Program-made: the position numbers and the translations under genes
Shown: positions 10,436-16,423 of the stretch, piece by piece
Numbering within the stretch: position 1 is the first letter of the stretch
How the letters are laid out: the number at the start of each line of letters is the position of its first letter
Notes under the pieces: generated by a model
Databases searched by the model: none
Told to the model about the DNA's origin: nothing
The model's input: only the letters and a program-made list of their open reading frames with translations
Assembly: GCA_004151065.3 (NCBI GenBank)
Contig: NWUY0304435709.1
Coordinates: 3,444-19,866 of the forward strand
Length of the DNA stretch: 16,423 nucleotides
Source: Larix sibirica
Taxonomy: Eukaryota; Streptophyta; Pinopsida; Pinales; Pinaceae
Direction of reading: 5' to 3'

Positions 10436-10798
10436 GGGTGGATAGGTGTGGGAGGGGTCATCTACGATCCTGGAGGAAACAAGATATTTCAATACGCATG
10501 GGGACTAGGAAGGAGATCTAACAACCAAGCTGAATGGGCCTCGCTGCTACAAGGGGTAGATTCAATGGCTTCTTTGCATTGCGACTCCTACTCTATCTTT
10601 GGAGATTCCAAGAAATTCATTCAGAAAATTATTCACATTCAAAAAGGGCATGTTAGGAATATGAACAAGATTCAAAAATGAATTTTATCTACCATCCCAG
10701 ACATCACTAGGATTCAATTCTTCCACATCTTAAGGCACAACAATATGGTGGTAGATCTCATGGAAAATCAAGGAACTAAGTTGAAACAAGGTTTATGA
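10436..10798 (+). pseudogene. LINE ORF2 RNase H domain, truncated at its N-terminus
   Basis: RNase H removes the RNA strand of RNA-DNA hybrids during LINE replication. The frame reads GWIGVGGVIYDPGGNKIF, then YAWGLGRRSNNQAEWASLLQ, then YSIFGDSKKFIQKI. After a TGA at 10679-10681 it resumes in the same frame through FFHILRHNNMVVDLMENQGT to a TGA at 10796-10798. This is the plant-type RNase H (RVT_3-like) found at the end of plant LINE ORF2. Of the D-E-D-D active site, the Glu (NNQAEW), the second Asp (FGDS) and the last Asp (VVDL) are visible. The first Asp, expected just before G-x-G-G, is lost because the element copy starts here. The Met at 10397 lies in flanking DNA and is not a real start. 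Confidence 0.85.
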
Positions 10799-10829
10799 TA
10801 GCCTTGAATAAATACCTGCCAACAATCAA

Positions 10830-11681
10830 ATGTTCATCATGCTTCTAATCCTATATCCTATCCCCCCTCTCACTTGGGAGGAAATGCATCAACCCCCTTT
10901 TGCTCACAGGACAAGTGGATTCCTTGAGGACGAGGTCATTAAAACACATCTATGGACATTCTTTTCGAGAGTTAATTTTGGTAGCTCTGTCTTGAAGATG
11001 GAATCATGTGAGAGCAAGATGCTCCCTCGAGGTTCCCGTTCGCATGAGGTGCAATCATTTCTTGCCATGGGAAGGAGGTGGTTATATTGAGACTCGTCTG
11101 GTATTGAAGCCATTGCCTTCAAGACCTACCTGCTTTCCAATATTGGTTTTATCCTCCATTTTTTGTCCTTCTCTACTAGCTTCAGAAGAGAATTCATGGA
11201 CATACTCATTGGGGAACTCCAGGAAATAAATTGTGTGCATCAGGACACCAGGAATAATGCACGTAGCTCGTTTGAAGTGGCCAAAGCAGCACTGGAGGAA
11301 TGCAGACAGACAGGTCTGGACATTTCTCGTATGGATACCTTCCTAGAGGATGTGAAATATAACACCCGCGTTCATGCTGGCGAGCTCGAAGAGTTGCAGA
11401 AAGAGGTTAAAAGTATAAAATATTATCAAAAGGCTAATTTTGAGGGGCTGAAGCAATTTATGTTCGCTTTGAAAGGTCATTTGTTCGAAACTCTTCAAAG
11501 ACGAAACGAAAAGCTTGGCAATCACCTGGACCAGATGGAGCAAGTGTTGTGTGAATTGAAAGAGGAATTCGAGAAGCGGAATGAGCAACAGGATCCTAAA
11601 TCCCCGCGGGAAGGGAGATCCTTAATGGAATATGACTCTCATGTGCAGGATGAAACTACAATCTCCCAGAATCAGGAATGA
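10830..11681 (+). pseudogene. Coiled-coil reading frame downstream of LINE RNase H
   Basis: One frame runs from 10830 to the TGA ending at 11681 with a single internal TGA (11088-11090), about 283 codons in all. The N-terminal third is Pro/Arg-rich with no recognised motif (for example HRTSGFLEDEVIKTH). The C-terminal part is open without interruption. Its first ATG is at 11196, giving 161 residues beginning MDILIGELQEI. It is strongly helical and charged, with heptad-like spacing of Leu/Ile/Val through GELEELQKEVKSIKYY, GLKQFMFALKGHLFETLQ, LGNHLDQMEQVLCELKEEFE, then a hydrophilic Ser/Gln/Glu-rich tail. I do not recognise the family. Its position inside the target-site-bounded insertion means it was copied as part of the LINE transcript. 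It could be a second downstream ORF of this LINE lineage or host sequence carried in it. The upstream RNase H is in a different frame. Confidence 0.55.
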
Positions 11682-11925
11682 AACTGTGAACACCCTCTGT
11701 TTTTTGCTATATGTTTTTTTGCATAAAACTCTATAATTGGTATGTTAGGATTTATATTGTAAAAGGTAGAAGTTTTGGACAGATAGTATATACAATTTCA
11801 ATTTTTGAACAGTTTCAGATATTACCCCTGGAGGACTTATTGCCCAGGTTATGGTTTACCCTTCATGGAAGGGAATTTTGTAATCTATTCTTTGTTTAAT
11901 ATATTTCCTTTTTCGTGTTCTTGTT

Positions 11926-11933
11926 AAAAAAAA
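11926..11933 (+). other. Short A-tract, remnant poly(A) tail of the LINE
   Basis: Eight consecutive A lie directly before the right target-site copy, at the 3' end of the plus-strand LINE. The length is modest, consistent with an old tail that has shortened. The last two A overlap the duplication. Confidence 0.65.
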
Positions 11934-11952
11934 GGGGTCTCACCTACTACTA
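11932..11952 (+). repeat. Right target-site duplication of the LINE insertion
   Basis: This is the partner of the 10412-10432 copy, with 18 of 21 identities. It marks the right boundary of the LINE. Without the LINE and one copy, the flanking DNA would read continuously from the left spacer into 11953 onward. Confidence 0.8.
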
Positions 11953-12452
11953 ATATCATATTTATTTGTGAATATATATTCTTCGCAATCAATTGCAAGC
12001 TAAAAGTACAGGTGACAAAAATTGAGTCAACATCTAGTGACTCCATAGGGAAGTCAATTTTAACTGACTAGAACTTGAAGTTTCCGGTTTTGATGACATA
12101 CTTTCTGCTTATTTTTATAGGGCTATCAAAATAATTTTTCTGATAAGCTCTTGAGAATATATGGAGGTAGAAGGGGCTTGCAGAAGCAGAAATAGGATTT
12201 AGAAGACCAAGTACGAGTAGAAAACGAAGGTCTTATGGTAACAGTATTATCATCCATATATGTGAAGATTTGAACATTGTTTTGTAGTCTTCTTTTTAGT
12301 AAAAACAAAAATTGAGTTTTACATAAAGTGGCAAAAACAAGCTACTAAATGATCTAGTGTTGACCAAAAACTAAAATTGAAAAATAAATTAAAGCAAAAA
12401 GAAGTGAATATGTACAAACAGAAAAAATATAAACAAAGTAAGCGAAATAAAT
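11953..12452. other. Junction region between LINE and element 2, with PBS-like motif
   Basis: About 500 bases separate the LINE from the end of the element 2 integrase. A motif at 12035-12052 (TAGTGACTCCATAGGGAA, directly after CAACATC) resembles, from memory, the primer-binding site and adjacent LTR end of some plant Tat-type gypsy elements on the plus strand, allowing several G-to-A/C-to-T changes. Around 12139-12268 a plus-strand frame gives FSDKLLRIYGGRRGLQKQK and, after a TAG, DLEDQVRVENEGLMVTVL, which looks coding. The minus strand at the same place also has a 60-codon open frame (12126-12308), so the coding strand is uncertain. The 3' LTR of minus-strand element 2 should lie here but no LTR end is clear. 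Confidence 0.35.
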
Positions 12453-13587
12453 TTAAATAAAATATGGTTCATGATAATGTTTCAAATGAGATCCATTAGT
12501 AGTGTAAGAGAATATCCTTTCTTGCATATCTTTCAACAAATAAGAATTATTTCCAACACTGAAGGCTATTCTATAAGGTCCCAACCATAATATTTGAAAC
12601 TTAGAATGTTTTCCCTTTTCCGATGAGCAGAATCCCATAACAACACTTTTTCATTAACTTTAAAAGAGGCAGCTTTTGATTTTTTTATCAAAATGTTTTT
12701 TAATAGTGTGTTGTCACTTCTTGAGATTATCAAGGGAAAACTTTCTTTGTACGTCTAAGGCTAATAAAGCATTTAGTCGCTAAGGGATGTTGGTTGAATT
12801 AAGTTCTTTTGTTTGGATTTCTAATCTAAGGGAATTCAACTCAAGCAATACAGGCATAATAGCTTCTTGACCATACAGTAAATTGAAAGGAGTATGCCCT
12901 TTGTTGGTTTTGCCATTTATTCTATCAGCCCATAATGTGAAAATAAGCAGGGTTTTCCATTGACGTGGATTTTCATTTATGATCTTCTTAATGATTTTGA
13001 TCAATTTTTTGTTAGTGGACTCAGCTTGTCCATTTCCCTATAGGTAGTATGTTGAAGAAGTAAAATGCTTAACACCATACTTGTTTAAAAAATGATTAAA
13101 TTTCGCAGAGATAAATGTTGGTCCATTATCAGAAATAATTTCAATTGGGAGACCAAATCTTGAAAAAAATATAAGATTCTAAAAAAGAAATTACATGTTC
13201 ATCCTGGGCATTTTTTTGTGGGATTGTCCATTTTGTAAAATAATCAGTTGTTGTTAATATAAAGATATGTCCAACAGAAGAAGGGGGGTTAATAGGACAA
13301 ATGAATTCTAAACCACATTTTTCCAAAGGAAAATCAGGATAAACTGGATGCAAAGGCGTAACTGAAAAATGTTGCTTTCCCACACATTTTTTACACTTTT
13401 TGCAAGATTGGACAAATTTATAAGAATCACTGAAAATGAAAGGCCAGTAAAAACTTGTCCTGAAAATTTTATAAGTAGTGTTTCTTGCTGCAAAATGACC
13501 ACCAATGTGTAAATTAAAACCAGTAGATCCATGAGTTTGCTTCAAAATTTTGTGTGTTATTAGATTATCAACACAACGTAAAAGCAT
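12453..13587 (-). pseudogene. Ty3/gypsy integrase remnant, element 2
   Basis: Integrase would insert the element DNA copy into the host genome. Three parts are visible on the minus strand. First (13587 down to about 13380) is the zinc-binding HHCC region: a His pair in LHIGGHF, YWPFIF, then CKKC. Second is the catalytic core: LEFICPINPPSSVGHIFIL and TTTDYFTKW, then after a frameshift near 13145 IISDNGPTFISAKF, and GNGQAES. D-N-G (Asp codon at 13128-13130) and the Glu of QAES (13020-13022) are 35 residues apart, as expected for D-35-E. The first catalytic Asp, expected in the W-x-x-D-F block, is Glu here (GLEF, codon 13306-13308). A TAG precedes GNGQAES. Third (12638-12453) is the C-terminal GPY/F-type module with LWLGPYRIAF. 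No chromodomain follows. At least one frameshift and several stops show it is dead. Confidence 0.9.
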
Positions 13588-13810
13588 GCCATCAAAATTT
13601 ATCTGGAAAAGAAGTTCATAGGATTAGATATTTCAAAGCTTCCAGACGAAGTATTCTTCATTGATGGGATTCTAAACTGATTTGAAACTTATGAAAATGG
13701 AGATAATAAATATATCTTTATACCAAGGATGATCAGCTAATGCAATATCCTCAAATTCGATAACAAAAATTTCAAAAAAAAGACTCATCATTGTTTTTAG
13801 ATGTTGATGA

Positions 13811-14368
13811 TTATGGGTGTTGAGCTAGATGTAAATCCAAATCGTGTCCATTAATAGTATTATACGTTGTGATTGAAAATTCATTCTCTTGTATTTTGGC
13901 AAGCCAGTGAGCGAAATTTCCTGAAATATAAGTTTTTGAAAGCAAAAATTTCACAGCAGGTAAAGCGACTTTTACCTCTGTGCGTTTACCCAAAATAAAG
14001 TGTATAAATTTCTCAATAGATTTAACTAAAGCATATGCATGTTTCTCAATTAAAGAATACTTTAGTTCATCATCGGATAAGATTTGACTCATGTCATCTA
14101 TTGGTTATTCAATTTTTTGATCATGTTTTTGTACAAGTATAGCAAAAATTGCCTCCTCAGTTGCATTAGTATAGATTATAAAATATCTTTCCAAATTAGG
14201 ATTTGCAAGCGCAGGAGAAGAAATAATTTCCATTTTTATTTGATTAAAATCGTTTTCAGTGTTATCATCCCTGCTAAAATTTTGATCTTGTTTGACCATG
14301 TGATGAATGGGTTTAGCCATAATTGCAAAATCATGTATGAGCCTTCTAACAAAATTGATCATACCCAT
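13811..14368 (-). pseudogene. Ty3/gypsy RNase H remnant, element 2 (domain after RT)
   Basis: This is the usual gypsy-type RNase H that follows reverse transcriptase in the polyprotein. The minus frame from 14368 starts with the RT-RNase H connection (MGMINFVRRLIHDFAIMAKP). It continues through FSRDDNTENDFNQIK and SSPALANPNLERYFIIYTNA, where the first catalytic Asp of the usual Y-T-D-A-S block is Asn, then EEAIFAILVQ. After a stop near 14102 the same frame continues with EKHAYALVKSIEKFIHFILG and GNFAHWLAKIQENEF, matching the C-terminal half of gypsy RNase H, to about 13811. A spacer of about 220 bases with several stops separates it from integrase. The plus-strand ORF at 14084-14374 is its antisense shadow. 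Confidence 0.88.
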
Positions 14369-14394
14369 GAATGATTGAATTTATTTCTTAGATT

Positions 14395-15239
14395 TTGGAG
14401 CTTAAATATTTTGAATTGCAATCACTCTTTTGGGATCAATACTTATTCTAGAATCAGAGACAATGTGACCAAGGAACTTACCTTGAGTTACACTGAAAAT
14501 GGACTTTACCGGATTTAAAGACATACCAAATTTTCTGCAACATAGAAATACTTGTTTAAGATGATCAAAATGATATTTTTCGGTATTTTGAATATACTAT
14601 TAAATCATGTAAATAAACTTGAATTATCTTATTGAAAATATCATCAAAGGCTATCTTCACAGCCCTCTTAAAAGTTGCACCTGCATTTATCAAGCCAAAG
14701 GGAATTCTCTCATAAGAAAAGGTGCCCCATCGAGTTGTAAATGTGGTTTTACACTTTTCATCTCTCTTGAATCTGATTTGATTATATCTAGAGAAAATGT
14801 CAAATAGTGACATCATTTTAGATCCTTCTACTTGTAAAATGAGTTCCATGTTGGGAAGCGGAAAATTATCTTTAACACTAGCCATGTTTAATGCATGGAA
14901 ATAAACACATAATCTGATGACTCCATTCTTTTCCCATACTGAGACAATATTAGACACCCATTCAGAATATTTAACAGGAAAAATTATATAGGCATTAATT
15001 AATTTTTCAACTTCGTTTCTTATCGTTGTTTCAAGAGCAGGGTTAGCAGGTCTTTGCCTTTCTCTGACAGGTTTTGCATCTTCCTTAATAGGAATTGCGT
15101 GTTGGATTACACTAGGATCAAAACCACATAAATCTTCGTAAGACCAAGAAAAGACATCTTTGAATTCTTTAAATAATTCAATAATTTTTTTTTTCATCTT
15201 CGGAACATTGGGCTCCAACTTTTAAATACTTAGGATTTT
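14395..15239 (-). pseudogene. Ty3/gypsy reverse transcriptase remnant, element 2
   Basis: Reverse transcriptase copies the element RNA into DNA. The minus frame starting near 15218 is open for 217 codons: a pre-RT segment (LFKEFKDVFSWSYEDLCGFD, IIQH/VIQHAIPIKE-type block), then NEVEKLINAYIIFPVKYSEW, VRLC-type NGVIRLCVYFHALN, LFDIFSRYNQI (first catalytic Asp present), TTFTTRWGTFSYERIPFGL and NAGATF. The Y-L-D-D catalytic box is VYLHDLIVYSK, with the first Asp replaced by His (codon at 14607-14609), which should abolish polymerase activity. Near 14570 the frame shifts and a neighbouring minus frame gives FGMSLNPVKSIFSVTQGKFL and ISIDPKRVIAIQ, the thumb region, interrupted by stops, down to about 14395. 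The pre-RT HAIP-KE block resembles Tat/Athila-branch gypsy elements. Confidence 0.93.
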
Positions 15240-15524
15240 CTAGAGTCCCTATGTTAACAGATATTGTTTCACCAATATTTCTCTTAGATTCTTCTTTTTT
15301 TTAATTTTTGGATCACCTACATCACTAGAAGAAAAATAATTTTCTAGAGGGATTAATCCATTAGGGAATTTATCATCTTCTAGAGAAATAAGTTATTTTT
15401 GCTTAAAAGATTTATTCTATGCATAAGCACAAATACTTTCATCATCTGAAAATACTTGCCAAGATTCTATGTTATCTAGGATATGAGGTCTATACAAAGA
15501 TAAAAATGTACAATCTAGTCTTTC
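15240..15524 (-). pseudogene. Polyprotein linker between additional RNase H and RT, element 2
   Basis: Coding-like sequence continues between the two enzymatic domains on the minus strand: FLSLYRPHILDNIESWQVFS, DDESICAYA, LISLEDDKFPNGLIPLENYF, SSSDVGDPKIKKKEES, then ISVNIGTLENPKYLKVGA just before RT. Several stops and at least one frame change interrupt it. No enzyme motif is present. It reads as an acidic and Ser-rich linker whose last part (N-I-G-x-x-x-N-P-x-Y) is the segment commonly seen directly ahead of RT in this branch. It shows that the upstream RNase H and the RT belonged to one polyprotein. Confidence 0.7.
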
Positions 15525-15935
15525 AGGCATAAATTGTCTTGAAGGACTAGCAACAAATACAACTAGCCTATTAGCAGTTGAATTCAATTCCCTTCTGATT
15601 TGAGTAATGTTAAATGAAAGGAAATCCGTAATTAAATTTTTGGCTTCTTACATATACCTTTTTAAGATTTTATTAGATGGAAAATAAACAACCTTAATTA
15701 AATTGATAACCAATTCAGAGTCTCCAAAAACTGTAAGATGAAAACAACCTAGGTTATAAGCATTTTCCATTCCAAGAATTAAGGCTTCAAATTCATAAAT
15801 ATTATTGGTGCATGGAATTTCGAGCCTATAGGATAAATTATGGATCTTACCAATTGGAGAGAAAAAAAATTATCCCATTTCCATTACCTTCATTAGAGTT
15901 TCCATTGTCGAAATGCATGTGCCAGACTCCATCTT
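15525..15935 (-). pseudogene. Additional RNase H domain upstream of RT, element 2
   Basis: A second RNase H, of the plant/archaeal-like type (RVT_3-like), lies before reverse transcriptase in the same polyprotein. The minus strand from about 15935 reads DGVWHMHFDNGNSNEGNG, then (after a slip in a run of T near 15870) SPIGKIHNLSYRLEIPCTNN, IYEFEALILGMENAYNLGC, LTVFGDSELVINLIKVVYF, and, after a stop, FLSFNITQIRRELNSTANRL and VASPSRQFMP. Three catalytic residues are in place: Asp in HFDN, Glu in EFEAL, Asp in FGDSE. The last position, usually Asp in an A-D-x-L block, is Asn (TANRL). This domain is distinct from the gypsy RNase H at 13811-14368, so the polyprotein had two RNase H domains. It is broken by a frameshift and stop. 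Confidence 0.88.
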
Positions 15936-16423
15936 CAAGTTCTAGGCTAGGTGTTATAACTTTTCATTATCCTCAAGAAAAATAGAAGATTCACCGAGGT
16001 CTTCCTCAATGTAATTAACATGAGGCTGAGGAACATTCTCAATGTAAGGAGATATTCTATCTTCCCTAAAAACAATAATATTTTCCCATTTCTAAAGACG
16101 TGTGTACCATGATTTGAAAAATATCCACCAACTAAAACTTGCCAATCTTTGCCTAAAATGATTGAGAAATTACTAACAAGCATATGAATGACCTGAAATT
16201 ACATGTGGTTTTGATTTCTAGATGAGCACACAATGAAAGAGTAAGATCTTAGATTTCACCAACAATGGCTTGTTGTTGATTATTATAAGATGAGAGACTT
16301 ATATAATTTTCATTATAAGTACAAGACAACCCTAATTCTTCCATGATTATTCTAGGCATTACATTGGGACCAGATCCACCATCTACAAGACAACAGTGAG
16401 CAATTTTATCATAAATTTTGACT
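15936..16423 (-). pseudogene. Ty3/gypsy protease remnant, element 2 (runs off right edge)
   Basis: The minus strand at the right edge reads CCLVDGGSGPNVMPRIIMEE, an aspartic-protease active-site block (Val-Asp-Gly-Gly-Ser-Gly; about 16366-16386), followed by a TAA-interrupted stretch. A neighbouring frame at 16183-16100 gives MLVSNFSIILGKDWQVLVGG, with the I-I-L-G-K/R-D-W second protease block, then YFSNHGTHVFRNG. A further frameshift near 16090 leads to ISPYIENVPQPHVNYIEEDL-like text and into the additional RNase H. Gag and the 5' LTR of this element must lie beyond 16423. The D-G-G-S spelling differs from D-S/T-G. It may be native to this family rather than a mutation, and I cannot tell from one copy. 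Confidence 0.75.

Larger units (their letters stand above)
10433..11931 (+). mobile_element. 5'-truncated LINE (non-LTR retrotransposon) copy
   Basis: About 1.5 kb is bounded by the two 21-bp target-site copies and ends in an A-tract (A8 at 11926-11933, of which the last two A can belong to the duplication). It begins inside the ORF2 RNase H domain, so everything upstream (ORF1, endonuclease, reverse transcriptase) is absent. This is the usual result of incomplete reverse transcription. Inside are the RNase H tail (10436-10798), a coiled-coil reading frame (10830-11681) and an AT-rich 3' untranslated part (11682-11925). The target-site copies differ at 3 of 21 bases, so the insertion is not recent. 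The copy would have been unable to move from the moment it inserted. Confidence 0.85.
12453..16423 (-). mobile_element. Ty3/gypsy LTR retrotransposon, element 2 (Tat/Athila-like), partial
   Basis: In minus-strand order the domains are protease, additional RNase H, linker, reverse transcriptase, gypsy RNase H and integrase with a GPY/F-type end. RT before integrase and the lack of a chromodomain place it in Ty3/gypsy outside the chromoviruses. The extra plant-type RNase H and the pre-RT block suggest the Tat branch. The copy is defective throughout, with frameshifts, stops and catalytic substitutions in RT, RNase H and integrase. LTRs are not identified: the 5' one would be off the right edge, and the 3' one should lie left of 12453 but is not visible. 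Confidence 0.88.

Noticed and set aside
11163-11195. Extended start of the coiled-coil frame at a TTG codon
   Set aside because: A TTG start is not expected in a plant nuclear gene. The first in-frame ATG is at 11196.
11343-11588. Minus-strand ORF of 81 codons with many Leu and Phe
   Set aside because: It is an antisense shadow of the coiled-coil frame. The charged heptad pattern is on the plus strand.
14084-14374. Plus-strand ORF of 96 codons
   Set aside because: It is an antisense shadow of the element 2 RNase H.
1-16423. CRISPR arrays, tRNA or rRNA genes, organelle DNA insertions, bacterial-type operons
   Set aside because: I saw no regularly spaced direct repeats, no cloverleaf-like sequence and no organelle gene sequence. 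All recognisable proteins are plant retroelement types.

Overview
The window looks like nuclear DNA of a seed plant with a large, transposon-rich genome. I would guess a conifer or another gymnosperm, but this rests only on the style of the retroelement proteins and a G-run/C-run repeat, so it is an inference. I see no intact host gene, no RNA gene and no bacterial-type operon. Every recognisable coding stretch is a decayed mobile element or mobile-element-associated sequence, and most of the rest is AT-rich DNA without a readable signal.

Layout, left to right. (1) 1-144, minus strand: the tail of a LINE reverse-transcriptase ORF running off the left edge. (2) 380-470: a compact array of alternating G-runs and C-runs. 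(3) 1302-2392, plus strand: a remnant of a plant mobile domain (PMD, aminotransferase-like) protein with several stops. (4) 4137-5438, minus strand: gag plus retropepsin of a Ty3/gypsy element, with a degenerate zinc knuckle and about nine stops, cut off on both sides. (5) 6538-7231, minus strand: an unassigned RG-rich then Pro/Ser-rich coding-like stretch. (6) 7232-10411: more than 3 kb of AT-rich DNA with nothing recognised. (7) 10412-11952, plus strand: a 5'-truncated LINE copy bounded by 21-bp target-site duplications that match at 18 of 21 positions. It carries the end of an RNase H domain and a downstream coiled-coil ORF. (8) 11953-12452: a short stretch with a primer-binding-site-like motif. 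(9) 12453 to the right edge, minus strand: about 4 kb of a second Ty3/gypsy polyprotein. In transcription order it has protease, an additional RNase H, reverse transcriptase, the usual RNase H and integrase. Its 5' end (gag, 5' LTR) lies beyond the window.

How the pieces relate. Nothing here works as a present-day system. The second gypsy element has lost a catalytic Asp in the reverse transcriptase and has a Glu at the expected first catalytic Asp of integrase, plus frameshifts and stops. Two points stand out. One is the domain order of the second gypsy element, with an extra RNase H in front of the reverse transcriptase. The other is the coiled-coil reading frame in the LINE 3' region, which standard plant LINE architecture does not explain.
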